A DNA stretch of 20,590 nt from positions 11,476 through 32,065 of the forward strand of contig DCLG01000045.1 of the NCBI GenBank assembly GCA_002320935.1, given 5' to 3'. The notes under the pieces were generated by a model that saw nothing but the letters and a program-made list of their open reading frames with translations, searched no databases and was not told the DNA's origin. Below, in pieces: positions 1-8,382 of this stretch. Origin of the DNA: Pedobacter sp. UBA1654. GTDB taxonomy: Bacteria > Bacteroidota > Bacteroidia > Sphingobacteriales > Sphingobacteriaceae. Each line of letters starts with the position of its first letter. Within the stretch, counting starts at the first letter, position 1. The position numbers and the translations under genes were made by a program.

Positions 1-203
1 TTGTGGATAGCGCAAACACGCTTGAACTTGCCTACAGTAACATGAATTTTGAAAAACCTTATGAGCCTGTTTACATCGAAGTAGAGTGTAAAGTTGTGAA
101 ATCTGACAGCCTAACCGTTACCGCAGACTATGACTCTACAATGGTGGTGACCAAATTATTGAAGATGACGAAGGAAATTCCTGATGGCCCTTGCAATCAG
201 TAG
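1..203 (+). CDS. 3' end of an unknown protein (partial)
   Basis: The reading frame is open from the window edge to a TAG at 201-203, giving about 66 residues. The first in-frame GTG at position 3 sits right at the edge, so the true start is probably upstream and this is a C-terminal fragment. The visible part alternates short hydrophobic and polar stretches (for example EPVYIEVECKVV and STMVVTKLLKM), which suggests beta strands. It weakly recalls the C-terminal domain of small Bacteroidota lipoproteins, but I do not recognise the family and cannot see a signal peptide. The stop lies only 3 nt from the stop of the convergent mqnD gene, with no terminator between them. Function unknown. Confidence 0.6.
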   Translation, partial: VDSANTLELAYSNMNFEKPYEPVYIEVECKVVKSDSLTVTADYDSTMVVTKLLKMTKEIPDGPCNQ

Positions 204-206
204 CAT

Positions 207-1052
207 TTAACTGCTTAAATAAAGACTTTTAGAAATTTCTGGAATAAGCCCTCTATCAGTAGCCATCTTAAATAAGAGATCAATCGCCTTCCGACCTTCA
301 ATACCCAACTCCAGGGAGTACTGGTTCACGTAAAGTTCAATGTGTTTGTACATGACTGCTTCTTCCATCTCCTGTGCATGTTCCCGGATAAAGTCTATAC
401 CCGATTTCGGGTTTGCAAAAGCATACTCAACAGACCTGCGCAACACACGGTTCACCTTGTGCTGAACATCTGCATCAATGTTACGGTTAATCACTATTCC
501 ACCTAAAGGAATGGCACATCCGGTAAGGTTCTCCCAGAAACTTCCGAGGTCTACAATCTTTTTTAAGCCTTTTTCTGCATAGGTGAACCTATTTTCGTGT
601 ATGATAAGGCCCAGATCCATCTCGCCCTTAAGTACAGCGGCTTCAATGTCTGAAAATACCTTTAGCGTTTTATTTTTTAAGTTGGGGTAGGCAATACCCA
701 GGAGGAAGTTTGCGGTGGTAAGTACACCAGGAATGGCAATGCTGGGGTTAAGCTTGTCCAGATTTGCAGGATCCAGGAAGCGCTCGTCCTTACAGATCAA
801 AAGTGGCCCCACGCCAAAGCCCAGTGCACTTCCGGAATCCAACAGGGCGTATTGTTCTGCTACATGAGCAAAGGCATGAAAACTAAGCTTGGAAACGTCG
901 AGTATGCCTTTCAACGCTTTTTGGTTCAGTGTTTCCACGTCATCAAAGAACACTTCAAACGCTAATCCTTCCGTATCTATTTTATGGTGAATGAGTGCAT
1001 CAAAAATGAAGGTGTCGTTTGGGCAGGGTGAGAATCCAAGTGTAAGTTTCAT
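207..1052 (-). CDS. mqnD: 1,4-dihydroxy-6-naphthoate synthase MqnD
   Basis: MqnD acts in the futalosine route to menaquinone, where it converts cyclic dehypoxanthine futalosine to 1,4-dihydroxy-6-naphthoate in the cytoplasm. The 281-residue length fits the family. The N-terminus has the signature SPCPNDTFIFDAL (residues 8-20), followed by DVSKLSFHAF (52-61) and a GVGPLL loop near 80-85. GLIIHE (148-153) carries His152, which aligns with the catalytic histidine of characterised MqnD enzymes. The fold is that of a periplasmic-binding protein without a signal peptide. It lies 34 nt downstream of mqnB on the same strand, so the two are probably cotranscribed. It ends 3 nt from the convergent fragment at the window edge. 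Identification is confident from motifs and the mqnB neighbour. Confidence 0.95.
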   Translation of the reverse strand: MKLTLGFSPCPNDTFIFDALIHHKIDTEGLAFEVFFDDVETLNQKALKGILDVSKLSFHAFAHVAEQYALLDSGSALGFGVGPLLICKDERFLDPANLDKLNPSIAIPGVLTTANFLLGIAYPNLKNKTLKVFSDIEAAVLKGEMDLGLIIHENRFTYAEKGLKKIVDLGSFWENLTGCAIPLGGIVINRNIDADVQHKVNRVLRRSVEYAFANPKSGIDFIREHAQEMEEAVMYKHIELYVNQYSLELGIEGRKAIDLLFKMATDRGLIPEISKSLYLSS

Positions 1053-1086
1053 GCGGTAAAAGTAACTACAAAGCGAAGCGGATAAG

Positions 1087-1719
1087 TTAAAGGTTTGTCA
1101 AAAACTGGACTGCCCAGTTGTTCAGGTTTTCTATGGCGAGCTCAATCTTCCAGTTTGCTTTATTTCTTGGCTCCACAAAGTTAGAGATGCAGCGCACCTG
1201 CATACATGGGAGCTGGAGTTGATTGCAGGCGTAGATTACTGCGGCGCCCTCCATGCTTTCAACGTCCGGGGCTAATCGGGCTTGAATGGAATCAATGCTG
1301 GGCTGATGGCCATGAACTTTATTTACGGTGATGCCTCTAACTACTGGAAGCGCCGGGGATATGGCTTGCAGCGGCGGTTTAGCGGTATAGGTACTGGTAC
1401 CAAGGCCCATAGCATCAATAGGGATGAATTGTTCCCGGTCTTCAGCACCGAGTTCTGCAAGTACGTCACTGCCTACCTGCAGCACTGTTCCGGGTTTGAA
1501 TCCGGGTTTAAAACTTCCGGCGATACCTAGATTCAGGACCTGCTTGTACCTGTGTGTATGCAGGACATGACCGAGTACAAAAGCCGTGGCTGTCATACCA
1601 ACGCCAGTAATGCAGATATCGAATGTGGGTGTTTCTATGTAGTCGGCAGCTGCTAAGTTGAAGTGTTTCAGTAGGTTTTTAATTTCGAATGCAGTTGCAG
1701 CGACGACTAATGTTTTCAT
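1087..1719 (-). CDS. mqnB: futalosine hydrolase MqnB
   Basis: This nucleosidase (210 residues) of the MTAN/phosphorylase superfamily removes hypoxanthine from futalosine to give dehypoxanthine futalosine, the step before the cyclase MqnC and then MqnD. The sequence opens with LVVAATAFEI (4-13), has the GITGVG-like turn CITGVGMTATA (36-46), LNLGIAGSF (62-70) and the nucleosidase signature VESMEGAA (153-160) with Glu157. Near the C-terminus, ISNFVEPRNKANW (178-190) has Asn180 where 5'-methylthioadenosine nucleosidases carry their catalytic Asp; this S-N-x-V...RN pattern is, to my knowledge, usual for futalosine hydrolases. It is the first gene of the minus-strand mqnB-mqnD pair and is divergent from the PTPS/folE cluster. 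mqnA, mqnC and mqnE are not in the window. Confidence 0.93.
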   Translation of the reverse strand: MKTLVVAATAFEIKNLLKHFNLAAADYIETPTFDICITGVGMTATAFVLGHVLHTHRYKQVLNLGIAGSFKPGFKPGTVLQVGSDVLAELGAEDREQFIPIDAMGLGTSTYTAKPPLQAISPALPVVRGITVNKVHGHQPSIDSIQARLAPDVESMEGAAVIYACNQLQLPCMQVRCISNFVEPRNKANWKIELAIENLNNWAVQFLTNL

Positions 1720-1737
1720 ATTGCTAAGGTAAAGAAC

Positions 1738-1767
1738 TTTCTACTTAATGGTTTCTGCGTATATTTG
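1738..1767 (+). promoter_or_regulatory. Bacteroidota-type promoter for the PTPS-folE-fabD cluster
   Basis: TATATTTG at 1760-1767 matches the Bacteroidota -7 consensus TAnnTTTG at every fixed base. A weak -33-like TTTC lies at 1738-1741, 18 nt upstream. The transcript would start near 1774, giving a leader of about 11 nt before the ATG at 1785. The lack of a longer leader fits the weak Shine-Dalgarno use of this phylum. The assignment is by pattern only. Confidence 0.6.
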
Positions 1768-1784
1768 TAATCTATTCAAATGAA

Positions 1785-2195
1785 ATGATTTATATTACAC
1801 GTAAGGCATCTTTCAATGCTGCACACAAACTAGCACGTCAGGACTGGTCTGATGATAAGAACAGAGCTGTTTTTGGCAAGTGTTCTAATCCGAACTGGCA
1901 TGGTCACAATTACCAGCTGTTTGTAACGGTGAAGGGTGAGATAAACCCTGAAACTGGCTTCCTGGTTGATTTAAAGTGGCTTAAGGATATTATCAATGTT
2001 CATGTGGTGGATAAAATTGACCACATGAATATGAATCTTGATGTCGATTTCATGGCTGGTAAGCTTGCTTCCACAGAGAACCTGGCCATCGCCATCTGGG
2101 ATATTTTGCATCCACATATTGAAGCTGCGAATGCCAGCCTTCACTGCATAAAAATTTATGAGACCGAGAACAACCTGGTAGAGTATTTCGGTTAA
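1785..2195 (+). CDS. 6-pyruvoyl-tetrahydropterin synthase / QueD family enzyme
   Basis: A 136-residue single-domain enzyme of the T-fold PTPS/QueD family, acting on 7,8-dihydroneopterin triphosphate, the FolE product encoded next door. Zinc ligands are His14 (FNAAHKL), His39 and His41 (WHGHNY). Cys33 is the catalytic cysteine, with Asp79-His80 (KIDHMN) and Glu126 (YETENN) completing the active site; Glu98 lies in STENLA. The Cys-to-HGH spacing is C-x5-HGH, as in animal PTPS, whereas E. coli-type QueD has C-x3-HGH. It could therefore make 6-pyruvoyl-tetrahydropterin (biopterin-type product) or 6-carboxytetrahydropterin for queuosine; automatic annotation usually says the latter. No queC or queE lies nearby. 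folE starts 11 nt downstream, so the two are almost certainly cotranscribed. The family is certain, the product is not. Confidence 0.92.
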   Translation: MIYITRKASFNAAHKLARQDWSDDKNRAVFGKCSNPNWHGHNYQLFVTVKGEINPETGFLVDLKWLKDIINVHVVDKIDHMNMNLDVDFMAGKLASTENLAIAIWDILHPHIEAANASLHCIKIYETENNLVEYFG

Positions 2196-2206
2196 GCACA
2201 AGAAAA

Positions 2207-2842
2207 ATGGACAAACACACACAAGATTTTACGGAAGAAGAAAACGAAGGATACGTTAAAATTGACAGGTATAATCAAGGTAGAATTGATTCTATTGCTG
2301 AACATTATAAAGACATTCTCACGCAGATTGGGGAGGACCCAGAACGTGAGGGGCTGGTAAAAACGCCAGAGCGCGTGGCTAAGGCATTGCAGTTCCTTAC
2401 CCATGGGTATGATACCAAACCGGAGGAAATCCTACGCTCTGCCATGTTTAAAGAAGATTATTCTCAAATGGTTGTGGTTAAGGATATTGAGATTTTCTCA
2501 ATGTGCGAACACCACATGCTGCCATTTTTCGGTAAAGCGCACATCGCTTATATTCCAAACGGACATATTGTAGGCTTAAGCAAGATCCCCAGGGTGGTTG
2601 ATGCCTATGCCCGCCGTTTACAGGTACAGGAAAGGTTAACCAACGAGATCAGGGATTGTATACAAGCGACCTTGAATCCTGCCGGCGTTGCCGTGGTGAT
2701 TGAATGTAAACACCTATGCATGTCTATGCGTGGTGTTCAGAAGCAGAATTCTGTGACCACCACATCCGCGTTTACCGGACAATTTAAAAATGAAACCACC
2801 AGGGCAGAGTTTTTGAGATTGATTACAGCAGATTTACACTAA
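2207..2842 (+). CDS. folE: GTP cyclohydrolase I FolE
   Basis: FolE opens GTP to 7,8-dihydroneopterin triphosphate, the first step of folate and pterin synthesis, as a zinc-dependent homodecamer in the cytoplasm. The 211 residues match the usual length. Zinc ligands are Cys100 and His103 ([10 protein letters not shown]) and Cys171 ([10 protein letters not shown]). The family core also shows [20 protein letters not shown] (123-142) and [12 protein letters not shown] (182-193). The N-terminal 25 residues are acidic and variable, as in many homologues. It follows the PTPS/QueD-family gene by 11 nt and precedes fabD by 9 nt. Its product is the substrate of the enzyme encoded just upstream, which supports a shared pterin pathway. 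The ATG start is the first in frame after the upstream stop. Confidence 0.97.
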   Translation: MDKHTQDFTEEENEGYVKIDRYNQGRIDSIAEHYKDILTQIGEDPEREGLVKTPERVAKALQFLTHGYDTKPEEILRSAMFKEDYSQMVVVKDIEIFSMCEHHMLPFFGKAHIAYIPNGHIVGLSKIPRVVDAYARRLQVQERLTNEIRDCIQATLNPAGVAVVIECKHLCMSMRGVQKQNSVTTTSAFTGQFKNETTRAEFLRLITADLH

Positions 2843-2851
2843 AATTTTAGA

Positions 2852-3727
2852 ATGAAAGCATATATATTTCCAGGTCAGGGCGCACAATTCTCTGGAATGG
2901 GCAAAGCACTATACCAGGATCCGGCATCTAAGGATCTTTTTGAGCAGGCAAATGAAATCATGGGTTTCCGCATCAGCGAGATCATGTTCGAGGGTACCGA
3001 TGAGGCGCTGAAACAAACCAACGTTACACAACCTGCTATTTTCCTGCATTCTGTAATTTTAGCAAAGTCATTGAAGGACAGCTTCAGGCCAGATATGGTG
3101 GCAGGACACTCTTTAGGTGAGTTTTCGGCACTTGTTGCTGCATCAGCATTGAAGTTTGAAGACGGACTTAGATTGGTTGTGGCCAGAGCAAACGCTATGC
3201 AACGTGCATGTGAATTGCAGCCCTCGACAATGGCAGCCATTTTAGGTCTTGCCGATGATGTTGTGGAACGCATCTGCGCAGAGATTGATGCAGTTGTTGT
3301 GCCGGCAAACTACAATTGCCCGGGTCAACTGGTCATCTCCGGCAGCATTGAAGGTGTTGACTTGGCTTGTGCTAAACTTACCGAAGCTGGTGCGAAACGT
3401 GCTTTGAAGTTGAACGTAGGTGGTGCCTTCCACTCGCCTTTGATGGAACCGGCCAGGGTAGAATTACAACTGGCAATTGAGAACACGGATATCATGAGCC
3501 CGATTTGCCCGATATACCAGAACGTAGATCCCCGTCCGAACACTGATCCGGAGCAGATCAAGGCTAACCTGATCACCCAATTAACCGGCGCCGTAAGATG
3601 GACACAAACCATCGAGCAGATGCTGGCAGATGGAGCAACTGAATTCACTGAAGTAGGGCCCGGCAATGTATTACAAGGTCTTGTGAAGAAAGTGAACAGA
3701 GCGGCAGTTACCAACTCCGCAGGTTAA
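2852..3727 (+). CDS. fabD: malonyl-CoA:ACP transacylase FabD
   Basis: FabD transfers malonyl groups from CoA to acyl carrier protein to supply fatty acid elongation. The 291-residue protein shows the full acyltransferase fold: FPGQGAQ (6-12) for the oxyanion hole, the nucleophile Ser87 in GHSLGEFSAL (85-94), Arg112 in the ARANAMQ segment that binds the malonyl carboxylate, and catalytic His194 in GGAFHSPLM (190-198). VGPGNVLQGLVKK (268-280) is the usual C-terminal motif. It lies 9 nt after folE and 32 nt before the histidine kinase gene, all on the plus strand. Other fab genes are not adjacent, so this is a stand-alone fabD rather than part of a fab cluster. Nothing is missing. Confidence 0.96.
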   Translation: MKAYIFPGQGAQFSGMGKALYQDPASKDLFEQANEIMGFRISEIMFEGTDEALKQTNVTQPAIFLHSVILAKSLKDSFRPDMVAGHSLGEFSALVAASALKFEDGLRLVVARANAMQRACELQPSTMAAILGLADDVVERICAEIDAVVVPANYNCPGQLVISGSIEGVDLACAKLTEAGAKRALKLNVGGAFHSPLMEPARVELQLAIENTDIMSPICPIYQNVDPRPNTDPEQIKANLITQLTGAVRWTQTIEQMLADGATEFTEVGPGNVLQGLVKKVNRAAVTNSAG

Positions 3728-3744
3728 AATATACACGGGTTTTC

Positions 3745-3757
3745 CGTTTACTAAACG
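3745..3757 (+). repeat. small inverted repeat in front of the histidine kinase start
   Basis: CGTTTA-C-TAAACG is a perfect 6-bp inverted repeat with one central base, ending 2 nt before the ATG at 3760. An alternative 4-bp stem, ACGG (3735-3738) with CCGT (3744-3747), overlaps its left arm, so the two RNA hairpins could not form together. It may be a protein-binding site or a weak translational control element. It may also be chance in a 32-nt spacer, and no known family is recognised. Confidence 0.35.
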
Positions 3758-3759
3758 TT

Positions 3760-6700
3760 ATGAGTATAGGTGCGAAAATAAGGTTTCTGTTACTGATTTT
3801 AAGCCTGTGCTGTATAGCTACTGCAGTGTCCTTGAAACATTCCATTTCAAAAAAAGACCTGCTGGACCATGAGGCTTCCATACTGCAGGAAAATCTGTCG
3901 GCAAGGGAGCATCTGGTTTATAACTTCTTAAAGAATCCTGCTGAGCTGAAAAAGGCTCAGCAGTTTCACCTCAATGAGGATTATGCACTGGATATCATCC
4001 AACGCTTCAAAGCGAAAGGTATTCAGGTGCTTACCTATCAAAAGAATGAACTCTTGTTCTGGAGCTCCTTTAAAACATTTCCATACGAAGTGGCCCGCCT
4101 GCGGGAAGGGAATTCCTTTTATCAGTTTCCCAATGGCTGGTCGGAGGTCATTAAGAAAACGACTGGTGACTTTACCATTGTTTTCCTGATTGAAATTAAG
4201 AGTCAATATAAGCTCACCAATAAATACCTTAGTAACAGCTTTGTCCCGACGCTTACGGAGTCAGACGCACTTACACTGGCTTCCTACAACGATGCAGAAG
4301 TGCAGGACATCAAAGATCATAGCGGGAACCTGTTATTTGTCGTGAAGCTGGTTCCCGGATATGTAGATTCCATTTATTCCAATCTGGAGATATGGCTCTG
4401 GGTAATTGGCTTGTTCAGCTTTTGTCTTTTTGTGAATTCGCTGTGTGCCTTGCTGGTTAAAAATGGCAAACTGCTGCTTGGTACGGCTCTGATTGCAGTA
4501 TTTTTCCTCATTCTTAGATTAACGGATCTGGAGTTTGGCTGGTTTAATCATCAGTTTAATTACCAGTTGTTCGATCCGAAAGTCTATGGAGAGAGCTATT
4601 TCCTGCCTTCCTTAGGCGATTTTCTCTTAAACATCATCTCCATTACCTGGATTGTTCTTTTTGCCTATACCTATAAGGATCAGTATGTCCTGCCTGAACG
4701 TTTAAGGAAGCGTAAGTCTGCGGGCATTATCCTGCATGTTGCCTTGATGCTGGTGTTCGTAGGCATAGGGTTCCTGTTTGATCACATTGTATATGGTCTG
4801 ATCATCAACTCCAAGATCAATTTTGAAATCACCAATATTGTCGGACTAGGCCTTGTTAGCTGGATCAGTATCATAATACTGTGTCTGGTTTGGTTCAATG
4901 CCTTCATTTTGGGTTACATTCTGATGAGTCTGAGCAAGCAGCTCGAGGTCACGACCAGGCAGCGATTAATCATCTTTATATCAACAGCTGCTGTTTTCCT
5001 GATTGTCTATTTCAGTGCTGCTTTTGCGCTCTTTTTTGCTGCATATTGCTTTTTTATCTTTTTACTCGGCTGGAATATTTACCTGCAGCAAGCGAAATTC
5101 TACGTTTACATTTATGCTTTGATGTTCTTCTGCCTTGCTTTTATTTCGGCAATAAAATACCTGGAGTATAATGAAAAGCGGGAGCAAACCATGCGATATG
5201 CCATTGCGCAGCGGATGCATTATACGGATGATCCGAAAGTTCTGATGGCGATAAAAACCCTGGAAGAGGGGCTTACCTCAGATCGCTTTGTTGCCGAGAG
5301 TTTTGTTGCATTGAACGAAAGGCAGCAGTCTACACTCGATAAGTACATCAATAGAAAATTCCTTGAAGGTTATCTTACACAGTTTGAGAATACCGTACTC
5401 GAATATGGCACACAAGACGCCGATACTGATTCTGTTCCAAACAAGCTTAGTTATTACCGAGACCTCGTTCGGTCGGGTTCGGTTAAGGTTTCCACTTATT
5501 TCTATCGCTTAAATGATCCTTTTGGATTTGAAAATTACTTTGGGATCATCCCTGTATTTAACGAACAACGCCTGATCGGCACCTTATTGATTGAACTTAA
5601 ATCGCAGCAATATAACTATTACAGCAAGTTTCCTGAATTGCTTCTGGAAGGTCGTACATCTAATGAGGATTCTTATAAAGATTATTCATTCGCTTTCTAC
5701 AACAATGGAAAATTGTCCCGGCAATCGGGCGCCTACACTTATAAACTCTCCTCGGCAGAATTTAAGGGAATTCAGGAACCCAGGTATGTCGATGACGAGG
5801 ACGGCTTCAATCACCTTGCTTACAGCCCGGGAAATGCTAAACTGATCATCATCAGCAAGGAGAATATTGGCGCTGTGATGCATCTGGCAACATTATCCTT
5901 CTTTTTCCTGGTGTTCATTATCTTCTCCGCATCACTTTATGTTCTGATCTGGTTGGTGAAAAATATCGATGAAAGCTGGACAGGCTGGTTCAACATCAAC
6001 CGTTCGCTGATGATCAATGCGAACAAGATCCTGTATAAGACACGGATCCAGTTCTCCATTATCCTTTCTGTGGTTGCGACCTTGCTAATCGTTGGCTGGA
6101 CTACCTATTTTTATATCAGTGCGGAATACCGGAAGCAACAGGATGAACTGATGCGGGAGCGAATACGCAAAATTCAAATGTCCTTCGAAAGGCAGATTGC
6201 TGACGGGGGACTGCCAGAGGTAAATAGCCAATCGGTTATGGATTTCAATCAGTTTGCCGACATGAATTCGTCGTACTTAAACCTTTTCAATGTTAAAGGC
6301 GACCTACTATTTACATCTTTGCCAAATATCTATGAAAATGGGTTGATTGGTGAGAAGATGGCCTCCAATGCCTATATCTATCTTCATGAATTGCAGCGTT
6401 CTGAGTTTCTGAATCCTGCTGAACGGATTGGAGAATTTATTTATTCCTCGGCTTATGCGCCGATAAGGGACCATCAAAATCGAACGGTGGCTTATATCGG
6501 ATTGCCCAATTACGGCAATGAATCTGACTATCAAAGTAAGATCAGCTTATTTGTAAACACGCTGATCAACATCTACGCACTCGTTTTTGTCGCCATCGGA
6601 ATTCTGGCGGTTTTCCTGGCCAATCAGATTACAAGCCCGTTAACGTTCATTCAGGAGAGTATTCGTAAAACCAAATTGGGGCAGATCAATAAACCTATAT

Positions 6701-7470
6701 TTTGGTCGAGGCACGATGAAATTGGCGCACTAATTAAGGAATACAATAAGATGATTGCGGCACTGGAGGAAAGCGCGAGGAAGCTAGCACGGTCTGAGCG
6801 CGAGCACGCCTGGAGGGAGATGGCTAAACAGATTGCGCATGAGATTAAAAATCCACTAACACCTTTAAAGCTGGGCGTACAATTGCTGGAAAGGTCCTGG
6901 AAGGAACAAGATCCTAATTTTGACACCAAGTTCGACCGCTTCAATAAGTCTTTCATTGAGCAGATTGATAATCTGTCGACCATCGCTTCAGAGTTCTCTA
7001 ACTTCGCGAAAATGCCTGATACCAAACTCGAGAAGCTTCAGGTACTGCCGATTATAGAGGAGAGTAAAAGAATGTATGGTCATTCGGAGAATGTTGAAAT
7101 TATCATCGACAACCATGCTGGTCAGCATGTACTGATCTGGGGTGATAAAGGACAGCTAAGTAGGTCATTTAATAACCTGTTTAAGAATGCAATTGAAGCT
7201 GCGGCAGCCAACACCATTCATTGCCTTATATTTGTGAAAATCTATACAGACGCCGAGGAGTTGGTCATTGAGGTTGCGGATAATGCTAAAGGTATTGACA
7301 TTGAATTGCAGGACCGCATATTTGTTCCAAACTTCACCACAACTTCTTCAGGCACGGGATTGGGTTTAGCCTTTGTGAAACAAGCGGTCGAGAATGCTGG
7401 TGGGAGTGTAACCTTCAGCTCGGTTATTAATGAAGGAACAACTTTCTACCTACGTTTTCCGGTGGTCTAG
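3760..7470 (+). CDS. large NtrY-like membrane sensor histidine kinase
   Basis: This 1236-residue protein is a histidine kinase with an unusually large membrane and sensor part. Hydrophobic segments are seen near residues 8-26, 208-232, 238-258, 283-304, 323-350, 362-392, 403-443 (long enough for two), 447-468, 707-732, 764-790 and 930-955. Three large extramembrane stretches lie at about 27-207, 469-706 and 791-929. A HAMP-like linker follows (about 957-1008, with DEIG at 986-989), then the phospho-acceptor His1027 in AHEIKNPLTPLKLG, which resembles NtrY. In the ATPase domain, the N-box Asn is 1143 (NLFKNAIEA), the G1 box is DNAKGI (1174-1179) and the G2 box SGTGLGLAF starts at 1197. The first glycine of the usual DxGxG is Ala1176. 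No response regulator is adjacent, so the partner is unknown. It probably shares the transcript of folE-fabD, 32 nt upstream. Confidence 0.88.
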   Translation: MSIGAKIRFLLLILSLCCIATAVSLKHSISKKDLLDHEASILQENLSAREHLVYNFLKNPAELKKAQQFHLNEDYALDIIQRFKAKGIQVLTYQKNELLFWSSFKTFPYEVARLREGNSFYQFPNGWSEVIKKTTGDFTIVFLIEIKSQYKLTNKYLSNSFVPTLTESDALTLASYNDAEVQDIKDHSGNLLFVVKLVPGYVDSIYSNLEIWLWVIGLFSFCLFVNSLCALLVKNGKLLLGTALIAVFFLILRLTDLEFGWFNHQFNYQLFDPKVYGESYFLPSLGDFLLNIISITWIVLFAYTYKDQYVLPERLRKRKSAGIILHVALMLVFVGIGFLFDHIVYGLIINSKINFEITNIVGLGLVSWISIIILCLVWFNAFILGYILMSLSKQLEVTTRQRLIIFISTAAVFLIVYFSAAFALFFAAYCFFIFLLGWNIYLQQAKFYVYIYALMFFCLAFISAIKYLEYNEKREQTMRYAIAQRMHYTDDPKVLMAIKTLEEGLTSDRFVAESFVALNERQQSTLDKYINRKFLEGYLTQFENTVLEYGTQDADTDSVPNKLSYYRDLVRSGSVKVSTYFYRLNDPFGFENYFGIIPVFNEQRLIGTLLIELKSQQYNYYSKFPELLLEGRTSNEDSYKDYSFAFYNNGKLSRQSGAYTYKLSSAEFKGIQEPRYVDDEDGFNHLAYSPGNAKLIIISKENIGAVMHLATLSFFFLVFIIFSASLYVLIWLVKNIDESWTGWFNINRSLMINANKILYKTRIQFSIILSVVATLLIVGWTTYFYISAEYRKQQDELMRERIRKIQMSFERQIADGGLPEVNSQSVMDFNQFADMNSSYLNLFNVKGDLLFTSLPNIYENGLIGEKMASNAYIYLHELQRSEFLNPAERIGEFIYSSAYAPIRDHQNRTVAYIGLPNYGNESDYQSKISLFVNTLINIYALVFVAIGILAVFLANQITSPLTFIQESIRKTKLGQINKPIFWSRHDEIGALIKEYNKMIAALEESARKLARSEREHAWREMAKQIAHEIKNPLTPLKLGVQLLERSWKEQDPNFDTKFDRFNKSFIEQIDNLSTIASEFSNFAKMPDTKLEKLQVLPIIEESKRMYGHSENVEIIIDNHAGQHVLIWGDKGQLSRSFNNLFKNAIEAAAANTIHCLIFVKIYTDAEELVIEVADNAKGIDIELQDRIFVPNFTTTSSGTGLGLAFVKQAVENAGGSVTFSSVINEGTTFYLRFPVV

Positions 7471-7473
7471 CCT

Positions 7474-8382
7474 TTAATCCAGATCAACGGCCCCTTTGCC
7501 CATTACGAATCCATCGGCATACAAAATAATGGCATAGGTGCCTTTAATGAATTCTTTCGGATTTACCCATTGCATGCTGTAGGCTGTATTGTCATCATTA
7601 TAAGATATGGTAATCATATCGCTATACTGCATTTCCTGGCCATCGGCTTCAAACATGTTGTTTTCGTTAGCCAGTAGGTTTCCAGCAGGGTCAAATACTC
7701 TTAAATAGATTTGGTGATAATCTTTTTTCGCAAGCTGGTTGGGTACAACGTTAAAATCAATCTGTAGTTTTTTCGCAGAAGAAGCACTGTTGGTGCTGAT
7801 GCTTTTACCATTATTCTTCACTCGGAATGCCTGAACACTAACATTGGTGGCTTTTAAAGCAGCACTTGTTTTAACTAGTGCATTTAATTCCTGATTGTTC
7901 TGCGCAAGTAATTCAGCTTTTTCGTTAATCTGATCAACGGATTTCTGAAGACTATCGCGTACATTCTTCAATTTGAGGTTTTCTTTACCCAGTCGTACAA
8001 TTTCCTCGTTATAGTTGTAAACAAATTCCTTCAGTTCCTTGATCTGTTTTTGTGCCAGGCTTAGTTCACCTTGTGTAAGCTTTCCTTTTTCTAAAGCTGC
8101 TTTAAGTTCTGCAATTTTGATCCTGGCAAGGTCCTGCTCTTTAATCAGCTTCTCATTAAGTTCCAGGTTTATGGTGCTTACCTTATCCAATTCGACCTCA
8201 ATCTTTTCCACTTCCAGCTTCAGTCGGTCTTTTTCGGTATTGACGGTTACGAACCGCTCATTCTCATGCTTATCTTTAAAATACAAGTAAACATTACTAC
8301 CTAATAAAGCAACAATGGCAATGGTCAGAAAAAAGATCTTGTTACGATCACCTTTATTAATCTTGGTATTTTGTTCAGGCAT
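7474..8382 (-). CDS. membrane-anchored coiled-coil protein of unknown function
   Basis: I do not recognise a named family for this 302-residue protein. It has a short charged cytoplasmic N-terminus, one hydrophobic helix at about 15-35 (KIFFLTIAIVALLGSNVYLYF, split here as a single-pass anchor), then a long Lys/Glu/Leu-rich heptad region at about 45-175 that should form a coiled coil. After a Ser/Asn/Lys-rich linker near 185-200, a C-terminal domain of about 100 residues rich in beta-strand patterns follows, containing KDYHQIYLRVFDPAGNLL and ending KGAVDLD. The positive N-terminus before the helix suggests that the coiled coil and C-terminal domain are in the periplasm. It is transcribed alone, divergent from the GHL10 gene, and its stop is 3 nt from that of the convergent kinase gene. 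Confidence 0.85.
   Translation of the reverse strand: MPEQNTKINKGDRNKIFFLTIAIVALLGSNVYLYFKDKHENERFVTVNTEKDRLKLEVEKIEVELDKVSTINLELNEKLIKEQDLARIKIAELKAALEKGKLTQGELSLAQKQIKELKEFVYNYNEEIVRLGKENLKLKNVRDSLQKSVDQINEKAELLAQNNQELNALVKTSAALKATNVSVQAFRVKNNGKSISTNSASSAKKLQIDFNVVPNQLAKKDYHQIYLRVFDPAGNLLANENNMFEADGQEMQYSDMITISYNDDNTAYSMQWVNPKEFIKGTYAIILYADGFVMGKGAVDLD

Noticed and set aside
1282..1530. 82-residue frame on the plus strand
   Set aside because: It lies wholly antisense to mqnB, whose conserved motifs fix the real strand; its composition is unlike a protein and it has no promoter or family signature.
2875..3714. Two long minus-strand frames (132 and 129 residues) opposite fabD
   Set aside because: They mirror conserved FabD coding sequence, are Ser/Ala-rich with no recognisable motif, and are best explained as antisense shadows.
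6651..7025. 124-residue minus-strand frame opposite the histidine kinase HAMP/HisKA region
   Set aside because: The plus strand encodes invariant kinase motifs here; the antisense product is Ser/Leu/Cys-rich without homology signal.
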